Positions 1-4,455 of a stretch of DNA of 5,232 nt are shown piece by piece (within the stretch, counting starts at the first letter, position 1; each line of letters opens with the position of its first letter). The position numbers were made by a program, and so were the translations under genes. The notes under the pieces are model-generated. The model saw only the letters and a program-made list of their open reading frames with translations. It was not told the origin of the DNA and did no database searches. This DNA is from Candidatus Iainarchaeum sp. (GTDB taxonomy: Archaea; Iainarchaeota; Iainarchaeia; Iainarchaeales; JAAZKV01), in contig JABIDZ010000019.1 of assembly GCA_018651445.1 (NCBI GenBank), positions 1-5,232 on the forward strand, given 5' to 3'.

Positions 1-128
1 CGCATATATCCATCTCCGGCATGAATACCACAAACTTCAGCTAAATCGGGTGTCATTTCCACTTCCATATTAGAAGTGGAATTTTTGTATTTATAATCGC
101 TTCGAGGGGTTGATGCCGGCAGTTTCAT
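1..128 (-). CDS. LAGLIDADG-type homing endonuclease, N-terminal fragment (runs off left edge)
   Basis: Only the first 42 residues are in the window; the frame is open at base 1. After a polar start (MKLPASTPRSDYKY), residues 25-41 read TPDLAEVCGIHAGDGYM. This fits the first LAGLIDADG helix of free-standing archaeal endonucleases (consensus like PELAExxGIxxGDGyi), ending in the acidic GDG that supplies a metal-binding aspartate. Such proteins cut long DNA sites and spread themselves or an intron or intein. The chosen ATG (126-128) overlaps the stop of the upstream 46-residue ORF as ATGA, with GGTGG just upstream, implying translational coupling. In-frame ATGs at 66-68 and 54-56 are alternative starts. 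G+C is about 41% by hand count over 1-240, higher than the neighbours, which suggests transfer. The family call rests on one motif only; a LAGLIDADG-fold regulator such as a WhiA-like protein is less likely. Confidence 0.6.
   Translation of the reverse strand, partial: MKLPASTPRSDYKYKNSTSNMEVEMTPDLAEVCGIHAGDGYM
57..81. repeat. Perfect 9-bp inverted repeat inside the endonuclease ORF
   Basis: TTCCACTTC (57-65) and GAAGTGGAA (73-81) are exact reverse complements separated by 7 bases. In the minus-strand mRNA this makes a 9-bp hairpin whose loop carries the in-frame ATG at 66-68. It could hide or expose that internal start, but it lies within coding sequence and may be coincidental. Confidence 0.4.
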
Positions 129-265
129 TCGAAACCACCTTGACAACAATTTTCGTAAATCCATGCCTCTCTGCCATCCAACAACTCGGGATAATTCTTT
201 GCCATATGTAATACGGCTTTAATTTCACTCCAACTAGGTGGAGAAGTATTCATTGAAAAAACCAT
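125..265 (-). CDS. Small hypothetical protein (46 aa) coupled to the endonuclease ORF
   Basis: I do not recognise this protein. It starts MVFSMNTSPPSWSEIKAV and ends with ENCCQGGFE, with a Cys-Cys pair at residues 41-42. The middle (about residues 12-34) could form one amphipathic helix or a small DNA-binding-like helix pair, which is only a guess. The case for a real gene is its start: the ATG lies 4 bases after GGAGGTGAT, a full match to the archaeal anti-SD target and the strongest ribosome site in the window. Its stop overlaps the next gene's start (ATGA). It may act with the endonuclease, serve as a leader that controls its translation, or be the front part of one protein split by a frameshift. 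Base composition matches the endonuclease ORF rather than RidA. Confidence 0.55.
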   Translation of the reverse strand: MVFSMNTSPPSWSEIKAVLHMAKNYPELLDGREAWIYENCCQGGFE

Positions 266-269
266 TCTT

Positions 270-278
270 ATCACCTCC
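270..278 (-). promoter_or_regulatory. Consensus Shine-Dalgarno for the 46-aa ORF
   Basis: On the minus strand the bases read GGAGGTGAT followed by AAGA and ATG. This is fully complementary to the usual archaeal 16S 3' end, with normal spacing, and fixes the start at 265. The site sits at one foot of the 271-418 palindrome, so it may be occluded when the leader folds. Confidence 0.7.
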
Positions 279-418
279 TTTTTTAGAAAGAAAATTTTTT
301 CGTGAACGGCTCTGCTGCTTTTTGAAGTATTAAACTTTTAGCCGAAGGCGACCTAACAGGAAAAAGTTTAAACTGAGAAAAGCAGAGTGCTACGAAAAAA
401 TTCTAAAAAAAGGAGTGA
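271..418. repeat. Long imperfect palindrome / structured leader with branched tip
   Basis: Segments that pair, read on the plus strand: 271-288 with 401-418 (TCACCTCC..AGAA against TTCT..GGAGTGA, one or two bulges); 295-303 TTTTTTCGT with 392-400 (9 bp); 310-316 CTCTGCT with 381-387 (7 bp); 330-339 TTAAACTTTT with 362-371 (10 bp). The tip can form two tiny hairpins, GCC-GAA-GGC (341-349) and CCT-AAC-AGG (352-360). No convincing ORF lies inside. As RNA it would be a hairpin of about 148 nt with internal loops and a three-way tip. It fills the gap between the RidA stop and the endonuclease-associated ORFs, both on the minus strand. It could be a regulatory leader, a processed RNA, a terminator for RidA, or a MITE-like element. 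I cannot match it to a known RNA family. Confidence 0.6.
395..411 (-). terminator. Poly-T terminator after RidA
   Basis: On the minus strand two T runs (T7 at 405-411 and T6 at 395-400) begin 13 bases past the RidA stop. Archaeal RNA polymerase terminates at such runs without needing a hairpin. They also form part of the palindrome stem, so termination and folding may interact. Confidence 0.5.
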
Positions 419-423
419 AGAAG

Positions 424-822
424 TTATTTCACTGCGATAACTTCAATCTCAAGAGCACAATCTTCTTTGACAAATCCGGTTACTTCAACGAATGTGCTTG
501 CTGGACGACTTTTTTTGAACATTTCATCCCGAACACCAGAAATTATTTTTCCATTTTTAATATCTGTAACAAAAATCTGTACTTTTACAACATCGTCTAG
601 TGAAAAACCAGCTTCCGCCAGAATTGTTGAAATTCGTGAAAAAACTTGTTTTGTTTGAGCTTTTACATCGCCAATCGCAACTACATTGCCTTCTGAATCT
701 TGTGGTAATTGTCCTGTAACAAATAATAACTCTTTATCCCCGCAAGGCACTAACACACTCTGACTATACGCTTTTGTCGGAACACCCAACGATTCTGGAT
801 TAATACGTTTTATTTCACTCAT
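424..822 (-). CDS. RidA/YjgF/YER057c/UK114-family protein
   Basis: This 132-residue protein is normal length for a chorismate-mutase-like trimer of the Rid family. Typical landmarks are AYSQ (18-21), LLFVTGQLPQD (32-42), AEAGFSLDDVVKVQIFVTD (69-87), RPAST.VEV (106-114) and a C-terminal ALEIEVIAV. Classic RidA hydrolyses reactive 2-aminoacrylate and other imines made by PLP enzymes. Here the position of the catalytic arginine (E. coli Arg105 in PARSCVE) aligns with Ser109 (PASTFVE), so enamine deaminase activity is doubtful. It may belong to one of the Rid subgroups lacking that arginine. The start is fixed by GGAAGTGAT at 826-834, three bases before the ATG, and by an in-frame TAA directly upstream. 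Transcription likely starts near 847 from the shared palindromic TATA box. Confidence 0.9.
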   Translation of the reverse strand: MSEIKRINPESLGVPTKAYSQSVLVPCGDKELLFVTGQLPQDSEGNVVAIGDVKAQTKQVFSRISTILAEAGFSLDDVVKVQIFVTDIKNGKIISGVRDEMFKKSRPASTFVEVTGFVKEDCALEIEVIAVK

Positions 823-865
823 TTAATCACTTCCTAAATATACCATTGGACTACAGGCCCAAAAA

Positions 866-881
866 AAGCTTTATAAAGCTT
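866..881. promoter_or_regulatory. Palindromic TATA box, probable divergent promoter
   Basis: AAGCTTTATAAAGCTT is a perfect 16-base palindrome with TTTATAAA at 870-877. With a start about 26 bases from the TATA centre, minus transcripts would begin near 847 (25-base leader carrying the RidA SD). Plus transcripts would begin near 900 (leader of about 38 bases carrying the zinc-ribbon SD at 923-927). Both genes thus get a well-placed promoter from one element. TBP could bind either way round; flanking BRE bases would set the bias. Confidence 0.65.
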
Positions 882-937
882 CTCGATAAGAATTTGTTTA
901 ACGAAAGGTTATTTTAAGCTTTGGTGAGATGAGAAAT

Positions 938-1093
938 ATGAAAAAATGTAGTACTTGTAACAAAGTTGTTACCGATGACAAGACAGAATTCCATTGCCCT
1001 AGTTGCGGAAAAGGAATTATTGTTAGATGTGACCACTGTAAACAAACATCAAAAAAATATACTTGTGAAGACTGTAGTTTTGAAGGACCTTAG
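938..1093 (+). CDS. Double zinc-ribbon small protein (HVO_2753-like)
   Basis: This 51-residue protein has four Cys-x2-Cys knuckles: C4-C7, C20-C23 (CPSCG), C31-C34 and C43-C46, ending YTCEDCSFEGP. The pattern CxxC..CPxCG..RCxxC..YxCxxCxFxGP marks the small archaeal zinc-ribbon family usually encoded beside aEF1-beta, as it is here. Eight cysteines should hold two zinc ions. The molecular role is not settled; the genomic link with a translation factor suggests RNA or ribosome-related work, which is inference. GGTGA at 923-927 lies 10 bases before the ATG at 938. An in-frame ATG at 929 is too close to that SD to be the start. The gene ends 11 bases before the aEF1-beta ATG, so the two are co-transcribed. 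Confidence 0.85.
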   Translation: MKKCSTCNKVVTDDKTEFHCPSCGKGIIVRCDHCKQTSKKYTCEDCSFEGP

Positions 1094-1104
1094 AAGTGAT
1101 TGAA

Positions 1105-1374
1105 ATGGGAAAAGCAATGGTTATTTTCAAAATATCTCCAGAACCGGAGAAAATAGACGAAGTTGAAGCAGCATTAAAAGCTATTGATGTTCCTGACGCT
1201 AAATTCCAAGATCTTAAACGAATTCCAGTTGCATTTGGAATCGAAATTATAAAAGTAGGTTTTATTGTACCTGATAAAACAGACGGGATCATTCCAGCAG
1301 TTGAAGCAGCTCTAAACAAAATTGACGGGCTTACTCAAGAAGCTGAAATGGACGGCGCTACTCTAATCAGTTAG
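1105..1374 (+). CDS. ef1b: Translation elongation factor 1-beta (aEF1-beta)
   Basis: This 89-residue protein matches the archaeal factor in length (about 88-91) and pattern. It starts MGKAMVIFKISPEPEKID, followed by EVEAALKAI, FGIEIIKVGFIVPDK and a C-terminal VEAALNKIDGLTQEAEM. The fold is a small alpha/beta sandwich that exchanges GDP for GTP on aEF1A, resetting it for aminoacyl-tRNA delivery. A GTG at 1096 would add three residues (M-I-E). I prefer the ATG at 1105 because family members begin MG-x-V/A right before the first strand, and AGGA (1085-1088) in the previous gene lies upstream as a weak ribosome site. It forms an operon with the zinc-ribbon gene. No strong T run follows the stop. 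Confidence 0.92.
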   Translation: MGKAMVIFKISPEPEKIDEVEAALKAIDVPDAKFQDLKRIPVAFGIEIIKVGFIVPDKTDGIIPAVEAALNKIDGLTQEAEMDGATLIS

Positions 1375-1400
1375 TCCACCGGCACCAAGCTTCGGAATTC

Positions 1401-1408
1401 TTTATATT
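1401..1408 (+). promoter_or_regulatory. TATA box for a leaderless rad50-like transcript
   Basis: TTTATATT is centred about 26 bases before the ATG at 1431, the usual TATA-to-start distance in archaea. No SD lies upstream of this ATG, so transcription probably begins at or next to the start codon. Confidence 0.6.
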
Positions 1409-1430
1409 CATTTTCAAATACTAATTATTT

Positions 1431-3476
1431 ATGCTAAAAACGCTTAATTTAGATCAATGGAGAACCCATAAGACTAGTGAACTAGAATTTGGTTCAGGAA
1501 CAAATGTTATTGTAGGAGTAATGGGCTCTGGAAAAAGCAGTATTGTGAACGCAATTAGCTACGCTTTGTTTGGAACATTTCCTGCTCTAAAAAGTAAACA
1601 AGTAACTCTAGCTGAAATCGTAATGAACAAACCGAATACTTGTGAAAATTCTACGATTAAACTATGCTTTGAACATGGTGGAAAAGATTATCGAGTTGAA
1701 AGAATTATTACGCCAGGTAAAACAAACGAAGCAAAATTATACGAAAACGAAAAATTAATTGCCGGGCCAAAACAAAAAGACGTTAACGAAAAAGTTGAAC
1801 ATATACTTGGACTAAGTTACGAATTATTTAGTCGCGCGATTTATGCCGAACAAAACGAAATGGATTTTTTTCTAAAATTAACTCCTAGCGAGAGAAAGAA
1901 AAAATTTGATGAATTACTCGAACTAGAAAAATATGAGAATGCACGCAAAAACGCTTTGAGCTTGAAAAATTCTTTAGTCAAAGAAAACAAACAACGCATG
2001 GATTACATAGAACAACAAAAAGAAACTATTAAGAACCATGAAGAAGACAAAGTTTTAGCACAAATCAAGAACGAGAAAAAAGAATTAAATGAATTAGACA
2101 AAGCGCTTACCCGATTTAATAAACAAATTGGTGAAAAAGAAAAAGCTTTTGAAGAAATGAAATCAAAAGAAAAGCAATTCAAAGAACTAACTGACAGTAT
2201 CTTACGAAATAAAACTAGACTAGAAACAATAAATGCCGAACTAGAAAAGAAAGACAACGTTGATTTAGAATCGATAAAAAAAGATAAAGAAGCATTGAAC
2301 GAAAAATTGAAAAAAAAGAAGAGTGAGAAAGAAGAAGTCGAAAAACAATGCAAAGAAATTGAGTTAGCAGAAAAAAAGGCGTCTGAGAAATTACGAGTAC
2401 TAGAATACAGAAAAAATGAAATCAAAAAAGAAAATAAAGAAATAGAATCATTGAAAGGAAATTGTCCTACTTGCAAGCGAGAGTTAGATGAGAAACACAA
2501 AAAAGAATTATTGGAAAAGTCGGTTAAAGAACTACGCGAAATTGAAAAAGACATATGCGAAATAGACCAAACAAGAAAAGAATTAATAGAAACAAAAGAA
2601 ACTATGTTCAAACAAAAAGAAATAGATAAGGTAATTGACGAAATTACAAAAAACATTTATGAGCTCAATGCAAAAGAAAAAAGTGCTTTTGAAATCGAAG
2701 AAAAAAAGAAGCTTGTTGGTAAAATCGAGAAAGAACTTCCCAAAAAAGAAAGCGAGTTGAAGAAATTAGATTTTATTGAAGAAACGATGGATTCTACAAG
2801 AAAAGAGTTCTTTGAATTCAAATCACAAAAAGAGTTAATTGAATCAAAAATAAAATCTAAAAAAGAACTAATTACTAGTTTTGAAAGCAATATGGAAAAA
2901 ATTAGGTTAATCAAAAAGAATATTGCAAGTCTTGAAAACGAATGCGAGAAGCGAAAACAATCTTCAGAGAAACTAGGCGTGTTTGAAAACTGTTTGATTT
3001 CTACTCAAACAGAGTTACGCGAAGCTCTACTTGAAACAATTAATATCGCAATGTCAGATATTTGGAATAATATTTATCCATACAAAGACTTTTTAGATGC
3101 AAGACTTTCTATCGAAGAAAGCGGGTATGATTTACAAGTACAAACTAGACAAGGTAATTGGGTACGCGTAGAAGGAATTCTTTCTGGAGGCGAACGAAGT
3201 GCTGCTGCGTTATGCATTAGAATTGCTTTTGCATTAGTCCTTACAAAACAACTCTCAATGCTTATTTTAGATGAACCAACACATAACTTAGATAGCAATG
3301 CTGTTGAAAAATTAAGCACTATGCTACGTGATTCTTTACCTGCATTAGTAGAACAAGTATTTGTTATTACTCACGACAAGCAATTAGAGTCTGCAGCATC
3401 TAGTTCACTCTATTTCTTAAACAGAAACAAGGATCTAGACGAAACAACACAAATCGAAACGATTTCTATTACATAA
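1431..3476 (+). CDS. rad50: Rad50-like DNA repair ATPase with zinc hook
   Basis: This 681-residue protein has the Rad50/SMC layout. The N-terminal lobe holds Walker A GVMGSGKSS (29-37) and the Q-loop glutamine in YAEQNEMDF (Q141). A long Lys/Glu-rich coiled coil runs from about 165 to 525, split by the hook CPTC (C345, C348) near its middle. The C-terminal lobe has the signature LSGGERS (584-590), Walker B MLILDEPT (610-617), D-loop NLD (619-621) and switch histidine in ITHD (H648). Two subunits close on ATP and tether DNA ends, with the hooks joining through a shared zinc. The usual partner is the Mre11 nuclease, whose gene is not adjacent here. It is shorter than typical archaeal Rad50 (roughly 850-900), mainly through a shorter coil. 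The Walker A residue usually Asn (GxNGSGKS) is Met31. The start is leaderless, with a TATA box at 1401-1408. Confidence 0.93.
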   Translation: MLKTLNLDQWRTHKTSELEFGSGTNVIVGVMGSGKSSIVNAISYALFGTFPALKSKQVTLAEIVMNKPNTCENSTIKLCFEHGGKDYRVERIITPGKTNEAKLYENEKLIAGPKQKDVNEKVEHILGLSYELFSRAIYAEQNEMDFFLKLTPSERKKKFDELLELEKYENARKNALSLKNSLVKENKQRMDYIEQQKETIKNHEEDKVLAQIKNEKKELNELDKALTRFNKQIGEKEKAFEEMKSKEKQFKELTDSILRNKTRLETINAELEKKDNVDLESIKKDKEALNEKLKKKKSEKEEVEKQCKEIELAEKKASEKLRVLEYRKNEIKKENKEIESLKGNCPTCKRELDEKHKKELLEKSVKELREIEKDICEIDQTRKELIETKETMFKQKEIDKVIDEITKNIYELNAKEKSAFEIEEKKKLVGKIEKELPKKESELKKLDFIEETMDSTRKEFFEFKSQKELIESKIKSKKELITSFESNMEKIRLIKKNIASLENECEKRKQSSEKLGVFENCLISTQTELREALLETINIAMSDIWNNIYPYKDFLDARLSIEESGYDLQVQTRQGNWVRVEGILSGGERSAAALCIRIAFALVLTKQLSMLILDEPTHNLDSNAVEKLSTMLRDSLPALVEQVFVITHDKQLESAASSSLYFLNRNKDLDETTQIETISIT

Positions 3477-3478
3477 CA

Positions 3479-3486
3479 ATATATAC
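3479..3486 (+). promoter_or_regulatory. TATA box for the STAS-like gene
   Basis: ATATATAC lies about 25 bases before the ATG at 3507 and no SD is present, so this is a second leaderless promoter. It begins 3 bases after the Rad50 stop, so the STAS-like gene need not depend on Rad50 transcription. Confidence 0.55.
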
Positions 3487-3506
3487 TTATTTGTCTAAAT
3501 ATCTGA

Positions 3507-3923
3507 ATGGCCCAAAAAAGCAAAATAATGTATACAGAAACCAAATCAATTAAGGTTTGGCAAGATTCTGATGGAATTGGACACGTAGAATTTCAACCAA
3601 AAACAGAATTTGGTAGTTATGAACTACGCGAATACTACACAATCTGTAAAAAACAGAGTGGAGGAAAACCCACTCCAATAATAATGGACATAACTAATGC
3701 AAATTTACGAGATATAATCGTTACTGCCTTGTTAAACAAGAAATTTCTAGAATTTACTAAAGCCGTTGCGTTTATTGGTTGGCCAAGAGCATTACACACA
3801 CAATTACTAGCAAATTTTATGTTGAAAATTAATACAAATCCCCTTCCCCTAAAGAAATTTAAAAAAGAAAAAGAAGCACGTGAATGGTTAATGCAATTCA
3901 TTGATAAAAAAACGAAGAAATAA
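3507..3923 (+). CDS. STAS/SpoIIAA-like domain protein (DUF7793-like)
   Basis: The pattern of this 138-residue soluble protein fits STAS-like or SpoIIAA-like proteins: an N-terminal beta region (KVWQDSDGIGHVEFQP, 16-31), then a helix leading to KKQSGGKPTPIIMDITNA (48-65). Next come a helix, KAVAFIGWPRALHTQLLANFML (85-106), then PLPLKKFKKEKEAREWL (112-128). In relatives this last block reads like P-x-R-x-F-x-x-E-x-E-A-x-x-W-L. STAS domains bind nucleotides or partner proteins and often sense or relay regulatory signals. No phosphorylatable SpoIIAA serine can be assigned from sequence alone, and the substrate or partner is unknown. The Lys-rich tail may contact nucleic acid, which is a guess. 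The gene has its own TATA box and converges on rps17e. Confidence 0.65.
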   Translation: MAQKSKIMYTETKSIKVWQDSDGIGHVEFQPKTEFGSYELREYYTICKKQSGGKPTPIIMDITNANLRDIIVTALLNKKFLEFTKAVAFIGWPRALHTQLLANFMLKINTNPLPLKKFKKEKEAREWLMQFIDKKTKK

Positions 3924-3935
3924 TTTACAAAACTA

Positions 3936-3959
3936 TTTTTTGAACGAAATTTAAAAAAA
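3936..3959. terminator. Bidirectional poly-T termination zone
   Basis: The 38-base gap between two convergent genes carries T6 on the plus strand (3936-3941), 13 bases past the STAS-like stop. On the minus strand it carries T7 (3953-3959), just past the S17e stop. Each run suits archaeal intrinsic termination for the gene entering from its own side. Confidence 0.55.
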
Positions 3960-3961
3960 GA

Positions 3962-4150
3962 CTATTCTTTTTTAGCAGCTAATCTAACAAGATAACCTGC
4001 TAAAACATTTCTATTAGTTTTTGACAAACCTAACTCGATTTCATTTAACGAATCTTTGTTTTTGTCAAAATCCTCGCTAAATTTTTCAGGTAATTCTGCA
4101 ATAAGCACTTCTGCTCTATATTTTAATCCTTTAGAAACTGATTTTCCCAT
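3962..4150 (-). CDS. rps17e: 30S ribosomal protein S17e
   Basis: This 62-residue protein matches archaeal S17e (about 60-70): MGKSVSKGLKYRAEVLI, then LPEKFSEDFDKNKDSLNEI and NRNVLAGYLVRLAAKK. The family hallmarks are a start like MGxIRxxxIKRxAxELL, then F(T/S)xDFExNK and NRIAGYxTRL. It is a small-subunit protein found in archaea and eukaryotes but not bacteria, which supports the archaeal origin of the window. The first block is more diverged than usual. AGGTG (4159-4163), overlapping the rpoK stop, lies about 8 bases before the ATG and indicates a coupled rpoK-rps17e mRNA with an 11-base gap. Confidence 0.85.
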   Translation of the reverse strand: MGKSVSKGLKYRAEVLIAELPEKFSEDFDKNKDSLNEIELGLSKTNRNVLAGYLVRLAAKKE

Positions 4151-4161
4151 TTTAATAACAC

Positions 4162-4368
4162 CTAATAAATCTCTACTCTTTTGATACTTCCATTTGGATA
4201 TTTTCTAAGAACACTCATTGGAAGAACTTTTTCGCTAAATTCTTTTTCAGCAGCTAAAAGCATAGTTAATTCCTTGGTTCCTTTTACCAATGGCGGCGCT
4301 CCAAGAGACAATTGTAACGCTCTTGCGCTTAAAACTCTTGTTGATTCAAATCTTGTTAATTTAACCAC
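4162..4368 (-). CDS. rpoK: DNA-directed RNA polymerase subunit K (Rpb6 family)
   Basis: From the GTG at 4366-4368 this gives 68 residues beginning MVKLTRFESTRVLSARALQL. It contains the signature TRFE...ARALQL.LGAPPLV (5-27) and ends PMSVLRKYPNGSIKRVEIY. RpoK (eukaryotic Rpb6, bacterial omega counterpart) clamps the largest subunit during RNA polymerase assembly. The longest frame would begin at a TTG (4396-4398) and add 10 residues. I prefer GTG because GGTGA (4374-4378) sits 5 bases upstream and archaeal RpoK usually begins just before the TRFE block. It lacks the short acidic extension some archaeal RpoK carry. It is followed by rps17e in the same operon. An in-frame 'GAP' insertion around KGTKEL gives normal family length. 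Confidence 0.88.
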   Translation of the reverse strand: MVKLTRFESTRVLSARALQLSLGAPPLVKGTKELTMLLAAEKEFSEKVLPMSVLRKYPNGSIKRVEIY

Positions 4369-4438
4369 TTTGTTCACCAGTAATAGATTCTTCGACAAGA
4401 AGCTTTAAAAAAGTAGTTATTTTGTCAAATAAAGGCAT
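4361..4438 (-). CDS. Possible 25-aa leader ORF overlapping the rpoK start
   Basis: ATG at 4436-4438 opens a 25-codon frame (MPLFDKITTFLKLLVEES, then a short polar tail) ending in TAA at 4361-4363, 8 bases into rpoK. The peptide is amphipathic and compositionally normal, and its end overlaps the rpoK SD and start, so coupling is possible. There is no SD or clear TATA box for it. It is likely chance, listed because it is the only frame in this gap. Confidence 0.2.
   Translation of the reverse strand: MPLFDKITTFLKLLVEESITGEQSG
4374..4378 (-). promoter_or_regulatory. Shine-Dalgarno deciding the rpoK start
   Basis: GGTGA on the minus strand, 5 bases before the GTG at 4368, matches the core of the anti-SD target. 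It is the main reason to prefer GTG over the upstream TTG at 4398, which has no comparable site. Confidence 0.6.
4404..4412 (-). promoter_or_regulatory. Possible TATA box for the rpoK-rps17e operon
   Basis: On the minus strand TTTTTTAAA is centred 40 bases before the rpoK GTG. A transcript starting 26 bases on, near 4382, would carry the SD at 4374-4378 in a 14-base leader. The T6 run could instead end the upstream polymerase-like transcript. The match is weak. Confidence 0.3.
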
Positions 4439-4455
4439 TAGAACGCGTATTTGCA

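Noticed and set aside
289..378. C/D-box guide RNA inside the palindrome (GTGAACG near 303, CTGA at 373)
   Set aside because: The C box has two mismatches from RUGAUGA and no internal C'/D' pair fits, while the long stems explain the region better.
415..658. Plus-strand ORFs of about 60 codons opposite RidA
   Set aside because: They are antisense to a clear RidA gene and show no family features. The GGAGTGA before 415 is explained as the second arm of the palindrome.
823..860. tRNA-like 5' half on the minus strand (GGGCCTGTAGTCC then AATGGTAT)
   Set aside because: The opening resembles an acceptor and D-arm, but no anticodon arm, T-arm (GGTTCRA) or matching 3' acceptor follows, the D-stem has a mismatch, and the continuation is RidA coding sequence.
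1023..1319. Minus-strand 98-codon ORF opposite aEF1-beta
   Set aside because: The opposite strand is a confidently recognised aEF1-beta; the antisense frame is a shadow.
2003..2914. Long minus-strand ORFs rich in Ser/Phe opposite Rad50
   Set aside because: These are the mirror of a Lys/Glu-rich coiled coil (GAA/AAA codons read as TTC/TTT), with low complexity and no start signals.
4181..4408. Plus-strand 75-codon ORF opposite rpoK
   Set aside because: Antisense to a recognised RpoK with matching length and motifs.
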